NCBI GenBank assembly: GCA_029261795.1
Contig: JAJDAP010000019.1
Span: 31,706-95,705, forward strand
Reading direction: 5' to 3'
DNA: 64,000 nt
Source: Deltaproteobacteria bacterium
GTDB lineage: Bacteria > Myxococcota_A > UBA9160 > UBA6930
A model generated the notes under the pieces. The model had not been told where the DNA came from. It saw only the letters and a list, made by a program, of their open reading frames with translations, and ran no database searches. Every line of letters begins with the position of its first letter. Positions within the stretch are counted from its first letter, which is position 1. The position numbers and the translations under genes were made by a program. This document shows positions 43,977 to 52,886 of the stretch, piece by piece.

Positions 43977-45512
43977 ATGCGCTTCCACATCGAGGCCCGG
44001 GAAGACGCCTACGACGCCATCGTGATCGGCAGTGGCGTCGGAGGGCTGGTATCCGCCGCGATGTTGGCGCGCCTCGGCCGCAAGGTCCTCGTGGTCGAGC
44101 GACACGATCGGCCGGGCGGCTACCTCCACTCCTTCCGTCGCGATGGATGTTTGTTCGATTCCGCCGTTCACCTCGTCGGCGGCTGCGGCGAGACGGAACG
44201 CGGGCCCGGGATCGTGCAGCGGCTGCTGCGCAGCCTCGATATCGCGGACCAGTGCACGTTCGAACGCGTCGACCCGTTCTACAGCGCCGTCTTCCCCGGC
44301 TTCCGGCTCGACGCGCAAAGCGGCATCGAGGGCTTCACCGAAGCGCACGTCGAGAAATTTCCCGCCGAGAAGGCCGGCTTCGAGGCGCTAATCGAAACCT
44401 GCAGCCGCATCCGGGCGGAGACCGAGCTGGCTTCCCAGTTCGAAGCAGGCGGCTTCCGGAGCATCAGCGAGGCAGCGCCGACATTATTCCGCCATCGACG
44501 AGCCACGCTGGAGGAGGTCTCGCGTTCGTTTCTCGAAGATCCTCGCGCCCGCGCGGCCTTCGGCGCGCTGTGGCCGTACCTCGGGCTGCCGCCCTCGCGG
44601 GTCTCGTTCCTCTACTTCGCCACCATGCTGATGAGCTACGTCGAAGATGGCGCCTACTACTGCAAGGGCAGTTTCCAGAACCTCGCCCATGCCCTCGTCA
44701 CCGGACTGAAGCGCGACGGTGGCGAGCTGCTGTTGCGCAGCGAGGTGCGCCGGATTCGCGTCGAGAACGGCGCCGTCGCCGGTGTTGTCCTCGAGAACGG
44801 CCAGCGCATCGACGCTCCGCTCGTCATCTCCGGTGCCGACGCGCTTCAGACATTCGAGGAGCTGATCGGGTACCAACATCTCGATGCGCGCTTCGTCCGC
44901 TCGCTCGGAAAGATGCGGCTCAGCTTGTCGGCCTTCGTCGTCTACGGATCGACAGGCATGGATCTGCCTGCGGCCGGCGCCACCCATGAGATGTTCCTCT
45001 ACGACACCTGGGACCACGACGACGACTACGCCGCGCTCCACCGGGGCGAGATCTCGCGCATCGGCTTCACGGTCCCGACCCTGGCCGATGCGAGCCTGGC
45101 CCCGGCAGGGCGACACGCCTTCCAGATCACCGTGCCGATTCCGTTCGACTTCGTCTCATCCTGGAAGAACGAGAAACAGCGTCTGACCGACCACCTGATC
45201 GGGCGCGCGGACCATGCCTTTCCCGGCCTCCAGGACCAGTTGGGCGCCGTGCTAGGCGGAACGCCGCGCACCCTCGAGCGCTACACGCGTAACACCCACG
45301 GCGCGATGTACGGCTGGGAGTTGGCGCCGGACCAGATCGGACCGAGGCGCCTCGGCGGCACGTCGCCAGTGGCGGGCCTGTTGCTCGCCGGGCATTGGAC
45401 GCAGCCGGGTGCCGGCGTCTACGGTGCGCTCACCTCGGGCGTGGATGCGGCCCGCAGGATCGCGGGTGCAGAGAGCGACGAAGCGCTCTGGCGTCAGCTC
45501 GACGCCGCCTGA
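43977..45512 (+). CDS. Phytoene desaturase/isomerase-like FAD oxidoreductase (CrtI/CrtISO family)
   Basis: A 511-residue flavoprotein with DAIVIGSGVGGLVSAAMLA at the N-terminus, RPGGYLHSF next to it, and the C-terminal family signature LLLAGHWTQPGAGVYGALTSG. Family members desaturate or isomerise polyenes, or oxidise long-chain alcohols and acids. Isomerisation or desaturation of the polyene product is a sensible guess here. TAAAAC lies 6 nt before the ATG without a Shine-Dalgarno. Confidence 0.85.
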   Translation: MRFHIEAREDAYDAIVIGSGVGGLVSAAMLARLGRKVLVVERHDRPGGYLHSFRRDGCLFDSAVHLVGGCGETERGPGIVQRLLRSLDIADQCTFERVDPFYSAVFPGFRLDAQSGIEGFTEAHVEKFPAEKAGFEALIETCSRIRAETELASQFEAGGFRSISEAAPTLFRHRRATLEEVSRSFLEDPRARAAFGALWPYLGLPPSRVSFLYFATMLMSYVEDGAYYCKGSFQNLAHALVTGLKRDGGELLLRSEVRRIRVENGAVAGVVLENGQRIDAPLVISGADALQTFEELIGYQHLDARFVRSLGKMRLSLSAFVVYGSTGMDLPAAGATHEMFLYDTWDHDDDYAALHRGEISRIGFTVPTLADASLAPAGRHAFQITVPIPFDFVSSWKNEKQRLTDHLIGRADHAFPGLQDQLGAVLGGTPRTLERYTRNTHGAMYGWELAPDQIGPRRLGGTSPVAGLLLAGHWTQPGAGVYGALTSGVDAARRIAGAESDEALWRQLDAA

Positions 45513-45519
45513 CCGCGCT

Positions 45520-46215
45520 TCAGTTCGCGAGCGGCTCCGAGCCGGCTTCGCCGAGTTCGAAGATCAGCAAGTACTGGCGCGGCAAGAAGTCGTGGCGAGC
45601 GCTCGAGCGAAAGCCTGCGCGTCCCAGTTCTTCGATGACCTTCTCGGCCGAGAGTCGCGCGCCAGGCGGTGGCCCGGGGCCGCGCACGTCCTTGCGAAAG
45701 CCCAGGATCGCCACGCGCCCGCCGCCACGCAGTGTCCTGCCCACCCGGTGCATGTAGGGAACGCGGTCCTGGATCTCCTTGTAGACGTTCGCGAAGAACA
45801 CCAGGTCGCAACACGCACTCGGGAGCGACGGGTCATCGAACTCCGCTTCGATGACCTCGACGTTGGCGAGGCCACCTTTCGCGACCAGGGCATGCAGATC
45901 TTCGAGCATGATCTGCTGCACTTCCGTCGCATAGACCCTGCCCTCGGCGCCGACGGCAGCAGCGAGCTCGTCGACGAAGTAGCCGTTGCCCGCGCCGACA
46001 TCGGCGACCACCTGGCCCGGCCGGATCGCCAGTGCAGCGATCACCTCTTCCGGGCGCTGCCAGCTGTCGCGTAGGCCCCAGGTCAAGAAGCCGCGGTAGA
46101 CCGGATTGAAGATCCGATGGCCCTCGGATTCGATCATGAACGGGGCGCAGGCCGTCAGCAGCGGGGCAAGCAGCAGCAGGAGCTGCGGAACGCTTCGCAG
46201 GTTTCGGGCTTTCAA
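45520..46215 (-). CDS. SAM-dependent methyltransferase with a lipoprotein signal
   Basis: A 231-residue class I methyltransferase with the SAM motif VVADVGAGNGYFVDELA and a DLVFFANVYKEIQD post-motif. The N-terminus is a lipoprotein signal with lipobox LLTAC (Cys23). Methyltransferases outside the cytoplasm are rare because SAM is cytosolic; similar lipoprotein-like methyltransferases exist in proteobacteria. It may methylate the aryl hydroxyl group of the polyene. The TTG start overlaps the stop of the upstream fused acyltransferase. Confidence 0.8.
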   Translation of the reverse strand: MKARNLRSVPQLLLLLAPLLTACAPFMIESEGHRIFNPVYRGFLTWGLRDSWQRPEEVIAALAIRPGQVVADVGAGNGYFVDELAAAVGAEGRVYATEVQQIMLEDLHALVAKGGLANVEVIEAEFDDPSLPSACCDLVFFANVYKEIQDRVPYMHRVGRTLRGGGRVAILGFRKDVRGPGPPPGARLSAEKVIEELGRAGFRSSARHDFLPRQYLLIFELGEAGSEPLAN

Positions 46216-47816
46216 GAGTCGCCCTTCCTCTCCGAGGCCTCGAAGAAATCGTAGAAGTTGAACCAGTTGTCGGGCGAAGCGAGCACGCGGGCTTCGAGCC
46301 TGGACGCATAACGTTGCACCACCGCCTGGATCCGCTCGGCGCGCTCAGCGCGGGGAATCGAGAGGGCGTCGTCGAAGTGTTCGCAGTGGACGACGTAGCG
46401 ATTCGATCCCTCGCTGATGCAGAACACCAGGTAGACCGGGCACCCGAGCGCCGCGGCGACGACGAAGGCGCCCGTCGGGAAGACGACATCGGCGCCCATG
46501 AACCGCACCGTCACGCCATCCACGCCCGGCGTCATGCGATCCCCGAGGAAGCCCACCAGCTCGCCGGCACGGACGCGCTCACGGATCTTCATCATGTGCG
46601 CGACGCTGCCGGGCTCGACGTGGATCACGTGGGCGGAGAATTCCGGAGCGAGCGCATCGAGTAGTGCGTTGATGCGTTGGGCGTTCTCGAAGTAGCCGAC
46701 GATCGAGAGTGGAAGATCGTCCTCCATCGCGACGGCGCGCAGAGCTTCGAAGGAACCGAGGTGGGCGCCGACCAGGATCACGCCCTGGCCGCGGGCCAGG
46801 ATGGCGCGGACCTCCGCGTCGCCGTGGCTCTCGAACTCGAAGTGCTCGGTGCGACCGCTCAGCAGGAAGAGGCGATCGACGATGCAGAACGAAAAGCGCA
46901 GCACGTGGCGATAGACGTCCATGAAGGTTCCGGGCAGGCCCGCGCGCTGCTGGAAATCGCGGGAGACCCGGCGCATTTCGCTGTCGGTCAGCACGTAGTA
47001 CAGGGCGACGAATCGGATCAGCGATCGGACCGCGCGCCGGCCGAGCACCCGGCACACGAACCAGATGATCTGGAGCCCGAGCACCGAACCCTTTTCGGTA
47101 ACGCGTGTCCATTCGCCGCGTTCGTCGGCGGCTCGCGGGAAGCGTTGGCGCCGTACGGCGTACTCGCCGAGGAAGAGTGCGCCCATCAACGCGTACGAGA
47201 TGACGCCGGTGTAGACCGTCCACCAGGAAAGCGGCGCGGCCAGGGCGAGGACGCCGGCGATTGCCGCGTTGCTGGCGAAGAAGAGACACCACACCCGGGT
47301 CACGGTCCGGCAGTAGGCGCGCCGTGCTTCCGAGAGTTCGCCATCGATGCGGCGCGCGATCGTCTCGACAACGGGTACGCCGGAGCGCAGCGAGGCGGCG
47401 AAGAAGACCAGCAGGCCGAGGTTCACGACGACGGGAAGTGACAGCGCGACGCGTCCGTCCTGGGTCAGCAGCAACCCGCCGGCGAGCGCCAACAGCCCGG
47501 CTGCATGGAGCAACGCCGCGCGACCCCGTTCCTCCCGGCGGCGAACGAGCCAGGGAAAGACGCGGAGCAGTGCCAGCGCGAGCAGTAGGCCCGCCGTCGG
47601 CCCCGGGCCGAGGCGTGTCAAGCCGAAGTAGACGGCGAACGGGTAGGCCGCCATCAGCAGGATTTCGAAGCTCCCCAGCCACGAGGTTCGCTGAGCGACC
47701 ACTTCGTCGGCCAGCGGCGGCTGCTCGCGCGCTTCTTCCGGGCCGGAGGGCGCCAGCGACGCTCGGCCGGCGGCCGGGGCGCCCGGAACAGCGAGCTTGG
47801 CCTGAACCTCCTGCAA
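46212..47816 (-). CDS. Fusion of a COG4648-type membrane domain with an LpxL-type acyltransferase
   Basis: A 534-residue two-part protein. Residues about 45-235 contain five or six membrane helices with the COG4648 pattern (VVNLGLLVFFAASLR ... RRIDGELSEARRAYCR ... LGEYAVRRQRFP), as in the stand-alone ApeG-like protein at 37227. Residues about 245-530 are an LpxL/HtrB-like acyltransferase with HLGSFE, GDRMTPG and a final PDNWFNFYDFFE. The fusion directly links a membrane protein of unknown role to acyl transfer. The TTG start has GAGGGAG 5 nt upstream. Confidence 0.85.
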   Translation of the reverse strand: MQEVQAKLAVPGAPAAGRASLAPSGPEEAREQPPLADEVVAQRTSWLGSFEILLMAAYPFAVYFGLTRLGPGPTAGLLLALALLRVFPWLVRRREERGRAALLHAAGLLALAGGLLLTQDGRVALSLPVVVNLGLLVFFAASLRSGVPVVETIARRIDGELSEARRAYCRTVTRVWCLFFASNAAIAGVLALAAPLSWWTVYTGVISYALMGALFLGEYAVRRQRFPRAADERGEWTRVTEKGSVLGLQIIWFVCRVLGRRAVRSLIRFVALYYVLTDSEMRRVSRDFQQRAGLPGTFMDVYRHVLRFSFCIVDRLFLLSGRTEHFEFESHGDAEVRAILARGQGVILVGAHLGSFEALRAVAMEDDLPLSIVGYFENAQRINALLDALAPEFSAHVIHVEPGSVAHMMKIRERVRAGELVGFLGDRMTPGVDGVTVRFMGADVVFPTGAFVVAAALGCPVYLVFCISEGSNRYVVHCEHFDDALSIPRAERAERIQAVVQRYASRLEARVLASPDNWFNFYDFFEASERKGDS

Positions 47817-47936
47817 TCCGCTCCCTCTGTCTCGCGCTTCGTACCGTACCCAATGGATGATAGGGAGCGACGCGCGATTCCACAGCGTGCGGCCGAACGC
47901 CGGTTACAAAATGGATTCGCCGCTAGGATCCGCGCG
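47817..47936. promoter_or_regulatory. Divergent promoter region, acyltransferase fusion versus ABC exporter
   Basis: These 120 bp lie between two divergent units. TAGGAT (47924-47929) ends 7 nt before ATG 47937, fitting a leaderless promoter for the ABC transporter genes; TTACAA (47905-47910) is a weak -35 candidate with a short spacer. Confidence 0.4.
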
Positions 47937-48869
47937 ATGACGGATGAGGCAGCGATCCGGGCCGAAGGGCTCTCGAAGCACTTCGGCGATTTCGTCGCGG
48001 TCGCGGACGTGAACCTCGAAGTCGGCGCCGGCGAGATCTTCGGCTTCCTCGGCCCCAATGGCGCCGGCAAGACCACCACGATCCGTATGTTGCTCGGCCT
48101 GATCTCGCCCAGCGCCGGACGCGCGCTGCTCTTCGGCAAGGACATCCGGCGGGAATTCAAACGCGCGATCCGGAACGTCGGCGCCTTCGTCGAGGGGCCG
48201 GCCTTCTATTCCTTTCTCTCGGGCCGTCGAAACCTGCGCTTGTTCGGAACCCTGAGCGGCGGGGTATCCGAAGCGCGCATCGATGAGGTGCTCGATTGGA
48301 CCGGGCTCACGGCCCCGGCGGATTCACGGGTCGCCGGCTACTCCCAGGGCATGCGCCAGCGCCTCGGGATCGCGTTGGCGCTACTCGAAGCGCCGCGGCT
48401 CTTGATCCTCGACGAACCCACCAACGGGCTAGATCCACAAGGGACGCGCGAGATCCGCGAGTTGATGGGCCGGATCCGTTCCGAATCGGGCACCACGATC
48501 CTGGTCTCGAGCCATTTGCTAGGCGAGATGGAGCGGATCTGCGACCGCGTCGCGATCATCGCCGGCGGGACGATCCTGCAACAGGGAACGCTCGACGATG
48601 TGATCGGCAGGGAGAGCCAGCGGGTCGAACTCGACGTGACGCCCGAGCACGGCGAGCGCGCGATTCAGCATCTGCGCGAACGCTTCCAGACCGACGCGCA
48701 CTCGACGCGGCGCGGCGCGCTCGAATTCTCGCGCGGCAGCCTCGACCTGGCGGTACTCAACCGCTCACTGGTCGAGGCCGGCATCGACGTTTCGGGTCTG
48801 ACGCCGCGGCGGCGCAGCCTGGAACAGGCCTTCGTCGCGCTGACCGGCGAGCACTCGAGCATCCGATGA
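47937..48869 (+). CDS. ABC transporter ATP-binding protein
   Basis: A 310-residue ATPase of the ABC-2/CcmA/NatA type. Walker A is GPNGAGKTTT, the signature is YSQGMRQRL, Walker B is LLILDEPTNGLDPQG, and the H-loop is LVSSHLLGEM. A C-terminal extension of about 90 residues is typical of lipid and polysaccharide exporters. It forms an operon with the permease (ATGA overlap) and is the only dedicated transporter near the aryl polyene genes, which lack the usual MMPL exporter. Confidence 0.93.
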   Translation: MTDEAAIRAEGLSKHFGDFVAVADVNLEVGAGEIFGFLGPNGAGKTTTIRMLLGLISPSAGRALLFGKDIRREFKRAIRNVGAFVEGPAFYSFLSGRRNLRLFGTLSGGVSEARIDEVLDWTGLTAPADSRVAGYSQGMRQRLGIALALLEAPRLLILDEPTNGLDPQGTREIRELMGRIRSESGTTILVSSHLLGEMERICDRVAIIAGGTILQQGTLDDVIGRESQRVELDVTPEHGERAIQHLRERFQTDAHSTRRGALEFSRGSLDLAVLNRSLVEAGIDVSGLTPRRRSLEQAFVALTGEHSSIR

Positions 48870-49732
48870 TCGATTCCCTCGCCACCATCTCGCGTCTGGT
48901 CCAGGCCGACGTGATGAAGCTCTCGCGCTACTGGGTCGTCATTGCCGGCTATGCCGCCATGGCGATCGTGGCGATCCCGGGCGCCATGTTCTTCTACATG
49001 GGCGAGCAGGCGCTGAACGTCACCTCTGCTTCTGGCTACGAGTTCGCCTTCAGCCTGATGGTTCGCTGCCTCGACTTCTCGAGTTCGATCCTGTTCGTGA
49101 TGTTATGCATCGTGTTCTCGATCGATGTCTCGAACTCCACGATCAAGTACATCCTCACGCGGCCGGTCACCCGGCTCGAACTCTTGCTCTCGAAGTACGC
49201 CGTGGCGGGGCTGATGGTGGTCATCACGCTCGCCCTGCTCTGGGTCGCCTGCCTTGGGGCCGGCGCCTACTACTACGGCCTCGGCGAACTGCGCGAGAAT
49301 GACTATGTCATTTTCGAAGCCAGCGTGATGTACAAGAACATCGCCTTCGCGAGCCTGTTCCTGGCCATCGCGATGGCCGCCCAGGCCTCGATGGCGGTGG
49401 CAATCTCGGCGCACTCGAGCACGATGGGCGGCGCCATCATCATCGGGCTGATCCTGTATACGCTCATCGGTATCATGGCCGTGATTCCGCCGACACTGGG
49501 CTTCGAGGTCGGCAGCGGTAGCTCTGCGTTCTTCGTGCCCTACTCGATCGTGGCCTTCACGAGCCAGCTCGTAGCACCGATGGTGATGCTCGACGATCTG
49601 CCCTCCGGCGTGGACGTCGAGAGTTGGTGGAACGGCGACATGCAGCGCTTGGTCTTCGTGTGCGGGAGCGTGGGCATCGGTTTCTTCGCGCTCGCCGCCG
49701 CGCGGGTTCGCAAGCGGGATTTCACACTATGA
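48866..49732 (+). CDS. ABC-2 type permease
   Basis: A 288-residue integral membrane protein with six hydrophobic helices and a cytoplasmic N-terminus (SRLVQADVMKLSRYW). The segment SNSTIKYILTRPVTRLELLLSKY is the characteristic loop of ABC-2 permeases. Its start overlaps the ATPase gene and its stop overlaps the FG-GAP protein gene, so all three are one coupled operon. Confidence 0.9.
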   Translation: MIDSLATISRLVQADVMKLSRYWVVIAGYAAMAIVAIPGAMFFYMGEQALNVTSASGYEFAFSLMVRCLDFSSSILFVMLCIVFSIDVSNSTIKYILTRPVTRLELLLSKYAVAGLMVVITLALLWVACLGAGAYYYGLGELRENDYVIFEASVMYKNIAFASLFLAIAMAAQASMAVAISAHSSTMGGAIIIGLILYTLIGIMAVIPPTLGFEVGSGSSAFFVPYSIVAFTSQLVAPMVMLDDLPSGVDVESWWNGDMQRLVFVCGSVGIGFFALAAARVRKRDFTL

Positions 49733-51393
49733 GCATCCGACGTTGGCTGGCAGCCTTGCTCGCGCTCGGGCTCGGGCTCGGCCCCTCGATCGCGGCCGCG
49801 GCTCCGGGCGATTCGCCGTTCGACACCATCTCGCTCGAGTTCGACGATCGCGCGCTCGACCGCACGACGACCGATGTGGACGGCGACGGTCTGCTCGACC
49901 TGGTGTGGATCTTCCATCCCGTCGACGAAAAGGAGGACTTCGGGCTTCGCACCTGCTTGCAGGCCTCGCAGCCCCGCTTCAGCACCTGCTCGGATCTCGA
50001 CCTGCCGGACGAAGTGCGCGCCTTCGACATCGCACCACTCGACACGAAGCCGGGTGCGGAACTGATCCTGCTCACCCGTTCTGGCGCCTTGCGCGGATCC
50101 TTCCAGGGCGGCCGTTTCGGTGCGTTGAGTTCTGCGCCCGAACTCCAGTCGGCCCTCGGCGACACGGATTCGAAGATCCCGCGCTCGCTTCCCTTCCTGT
50201 TCGACCTCGATGGCGATGGACGCAGCGAAGCCGTTCTGGCAACACGAAACGGTGTCGAGGTTCACGGCTTCGGCGCCGACGGGAGCATCTCGACGCGAAG
50301 GCTCGAGAGCCCGGCCCATGTCGAAATCGCGCGTCACCGGCGGGAAATGGATCTGAGCGCGTTCCTGCACCGCGAATACGCGCCCCACGTCACCACGCAG
50401 ACGACCACGCCCGCCGTCTTCGTCGAGGACCTGAACGGCGACGGCCGCATCGACATCGCCACCGTCTCGCAGAACAAGCTGCTGATCTTCGAGCAGGTGG
50501 CCGACACCGGCTTCAAGACCCGGCCGAGCGCCGAACTCGAACGAAGCGTCATCACCGAGGCCGAGCAGGAAGGCGGCTTCACCGGCGAAGCGCTGACCTT
50601 CTCGGACCTGAATGGCGACGGCGAGGTCGATCTGATCGTGCTCAAATGGGGCAGCTCCGAAGAGCGGACCCAGATGGATCGGCACATCTTCCTCGGCCGT
50701 GGCCATTGGCAATTCCCGGAGCAAGCGGATCAGATCATCCGATCCGAGAGCTTCTTCCCGAACTTCGAGATCCAGGACCTGAATGGCGACGGCCGCCAGG
50801 ACCTCGTCGTCCCCTACTTCCACTTCGCACCGAGCCAGGCGATCAAGGCCGTCACCCAGAACGTGCTCCGCGTCCAGCTTCGTCTCTTCCTGATGCGCGA
50901 TAACGGACGTTATGCGCAGGACGCCGGCAAGGCCTTCGCCAAGGTCGACCGCCGCATCGTCCTCGACTACCACGTCGACGTGGTGGGCCTGATGTTCGGC
51001 GGCGAAGGCCGCCCGCGCGGCTTCGACCCCCTGCTCACCACCCGCGGTGATTTCAACGGCGACGGCCTGCCGGACCTCGTCGTCGACAGCGGCGACGACA
51101 CCCTGAACTTCTACTGGGGCAACGCCAACGCCCAGTACGCCAAGCGCCCGGACCTCTCCCTCGAGTACGAATCTTCCCTCGATTCGCACCTCGCCGACCT
51201 CAACGGCGACGGCCGCACCGACGTCGTCACCAACTACGGCAAGCGCGCGCTCGGTTGGGCAGAGACGGCGGAGCCCGAAGCGTACGCGCGCACCAAGCAG
51301 GCACGGAAACGCGAGGAAGCGCGCCGCAGGCGAGGTGGAACGCCGGCCGTCTCGAGTGCGGAGACGCGGATCAAGCTGCTGCTCTCGCGCTGA
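49729..51393 (+). CDS. Exported FG-GAP/VCBS repeat protein
   Basis: A 554-residue secreted protein with a signal peptide (RRWLAALLALGLGLGPSIAAAA) followed by a beta-propeller-like domain. Seven DxDGDG/DxNGDG calcium-binding loops are visible (e.g. DVDGDGLLDLV, DLNGDGRIDIA, DFNGDGLPDLV, DLNGDGRTDVV). The C-terminus is basic (KQARKREEARRRR). These domains bind calcium and ligands on the cell surface or in the periplasm. Its coupling to the ABC exporter genes suggests a partner in export or surface display. Confidence 0.85.
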   Translation: MSIRRWLAALLALGLGLGPSIAAAAPGDSPFDTISLEFDDRALDRTTTDVDGDGLLDLVWIFHPVDEKEDFGLRTCLQASQPRFSTCSDLDLPDEVRAFDIAPLDTKPGAELILLTRSGALRGSFQGGRFGALSSAPELQSALGDTDSKIPRSLPFLFDLDGDGRSEAVLATRNGVEVHGFGADGSISTRRLESPAHVEIARHRREMDLSAFLHREYAPHVTTQTTTPAVFVEDLNGDGRIDIATVSQNKLLIFEQVADTGFKTRPSAELERSVITEAEQEGGFTGEALTFSDLNGDGEVDLIVLKWGSSEERTQMDRHIFLGRGHWQFPEQADQIIRSESFFPNFEIQDLNGDGRQDLVVPYFHFAPSQAIKAVTQNVLRVQLRLFLMRDNGRYAQDAGKAFAKVDRRIVLDYHVDVVGLMFGGEGRPRGFDPLLTTRGDFNGDGLPDLVVDSGDDTLNFYWGNANAQYAKRPDLSLEYESSLDSHLADLNGDGRTDVVTNYGKRALGWAETAEPEAYARTKQARKREEARRRRGGTPAVSSAETRIKLLLSR

Positions 51394-51404
51394 CCGCGCC
51401 GCTG

Positions 51405-52004
51405 CTACTTCCTGAACGCGAGCCGTGTCCAGCGGACGTTGGACTTCCCGGGAATGGCACTCACCTGGTTCTCGAGACACAGCTCCGGTTTCAGACCGAC
51501 CGACTCTGCCATCTCGATGGTTCGCTCCGCAGATGCAGGGAAGTAGCGCCGCCCGGCACCGGCCGGACCGTGGCGAAGGGCCAGCGCGAAGACACCCCGG
51601 GGCGCCAGCAACGCCGCGATCCGCTCGATCGCGCGCACGCGCTCAGCGTCGTCCAGGTGCTGCCAGACCGCGTGGCACAGCACGAAATCGAATCCGTCCT
51701 GGTCGCTGGTCAGCGAGCCGAGGTCGGGCAGACTGTCCGATCGCCAGCTGATCCTCGGGGACCGATGGTTCGCGATCGCGGCTTCGAGAAACGCCTTCAT
51801 GGGTTCCACAGCCACGACGTCGTGCCCCATCTCGGCAAGCGCCGCCGCATCGCGCCCGGTCCCGGCTCCCACATCCAGGACCCGACTGCCCGGTTTCGGG
51901 AGCAACTGCAGGATGCACTGATGGAGATCGCGGAAGCTGATGGACTCGCTGAGCGTGATGAACCGCGGCACCACGTCTGCGTAACCTTGCGTTCCAGATA
52001 CCAT
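51405..52004 (-). CDS. Class I SAM-dependent methyltransferase
   Basis: A 199-residue methyltransferase (Methyltransf_11 type) with the SAM-binding motif VLDVGAGTGRDAAALAEMG, the acidic VVAVEP at the next strand, and VLCHAVWQHL as motif III. The substrate is unknown. ATG 52004 is favoured over TTG 52010. It lies just past the last pathway gene, convergent with it, and before the cassette array. Confidence 0.85.
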   Translation of the reverse strand: MVSGTQGYADVVPRFITLSESISFRDLHQCILQLLPKPGSRVLDVGAGTGRDAAALAEMGHDVVAVEPMKAFLEAAIANHRSPRISWRSDSLPDLGSLTSDQDGFDFVLCHAVWQHLDDAERVRAIERIAALLAPRGVFALALRHGPAGAGRRYFPASAERTIEMAESVGLKPELCLENQVSAIPGKSNVRWTRLAFRK

Positions 52005-52116
52005 CGGCAACTGCGCGCACCCCCCCGTCCGCCAATACCGGACCGGACCAGGCTACCACGGACGGCAAGCGCTCCGACCGGCCAGCGCGAATGCGAAGCC
52101 TACTTGACGGCGACGG

Positions 52117-52638
52117 CTACGCGTGCGCGCCATCGGAAAAGAGCAGCTCCGCGGCCTCACGAGGAAACGCCGAATCTCGATTCACGTGTGGAATCTCGCT
52201 GAGATGCAGCTGGGTCCGCAGCAGGGCATCCCGGTCGATTCGCCCCTCCTCCTCCAAAGCGGCATCGACATGGATGCAGAGATCGTTGAGAGTGCCGAGA
52301 AGACTGCGATTGGAGTTCTTCGCAAACACCGTACGCACAAGGAATGGCTCAGCCTCGGCTCGCACCAGCTCATCTGGGAACCCCAGCGCCTGGAGCAATG
52401 TTCCAACCGCGTGCCCGAACTCCGAGAGAAAATCGGGCAGCGGGACGAGGCGAAACACGACTCCCAAGTACGTGACCTCGTTGACTGCTACGACGAGATC
52501 GCCTTCCGGGAAGGCAGCGCCTTTTGCACACCAGGGCCCCAGCTTGGTGTCATCGAGATCGCATTGCTCGCGAAGAACCAGTGGCGAAGGTGCACCGAGC
52601 CACTGCCAGAGATTCTTCGTGCACATGATCGTCGGCAT
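52117..52638 (-). CDS. Hypothetical protein (MPTIMCTKNL family)
   Basis: A 173-residue soluble protein starting MPTIMCTKNLWQWLG, similar in layout to the DUF6933-type family whose members begin with a short strand and CTKKL-like motif. A central block (LVVAVNEVTYLGVVFRLVPL) and a helical C-terminus follow. AAGGGA lies 6 nt before the ATG. Left-most gene of the cassette-like array; an attC-like half site (GCCCAAC on the minus strand, 52673-52667) lies 29 nt upstream of its start. Function unknown. Confidence 0.75.
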   Translation of the reverse strand: MPTIMCTKNLWQWLGAPSPLVLREQCDLDDTKLGPWCAKGAAFPEGDLVVAVNEVTYLGVVFRLVPLPDFLSEFGHAVGTLLQALGFPDELVRAEAEPFLVRTVFAKNSNRSLLGTLNDLCIHVDAALEEEGRIDRDALLRTQLHLSEIPHVNRDSAFPREAAELLFSDGAHA

Positions 52639-52682
52639 CGGCTGTCCCTTTTCGGCCGCAAGGTTCGTTGGGCGGCATTTGG

Positions 52683-52793
52683 CTAGCTGAGGTTGTTGTT
52701 CTGCTTGATCTGCGCACTGACGTAAAGCAGAGAGACGATCACGAGAATCGCCCCCGCGATCTCTGCCACGGCTCCCAGAACTCCCCAACTCAT
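52683..52793 (-). CDS. 36-residue single-helix membrane peptide
   Basis: ATG 52793 to TAG 52683 encodes a 36-residue peptide with one transmembrane helix (GAVAEIAGAILVIVSLLYVSAQIKQ, interrupted here for length). It closely resembles the N-terminus of the next cassette protein (52854-53378), which has NIGEFVAALATLATLGYLAL in the same place. It may be a truncated paralogue or a genuine short peptide. AAGG precedes the ATG and the attC at 52823 lies just upstream. Confidence 0.5.
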   Translation of the reverse strand: MSWGVLGAVAEIAGAILVIVSLLYVSAQIKQNNNLS

Positions 52794-52822
52794 CCTTGAC
52801 CTAGCATCCCCTCTGCTGTGCC

Positions 52823-52886
52823 GCCCAACGGTTCAGTCAAAGTTGGAAACGAGCTATTCCAGTTCGGGTTCAACGGCTTGTTGGGC
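52823..52886 (-). other. attC site (integron recombination site)
   Basis: The ends are GCCCAAC (52823-52829) and GTTGGGC (52880-52886), within a 10-bp outer inverted repeat GCCGCCCAAC/GTTGGGCGGC. Length 64 bp. On the minus strand it begins inside the 3' end of the gene 52854-53378, as is usual for a cassette. Confidence 0.7.

Noticed and set aside
49540..51480. A 646-codon minus-strand frame opposite the ABC permease and FG-GAP genes
   Set aside because: The plus-strand genes have clear motifs and coupled starts; the minus frame is a high-GC shadow.
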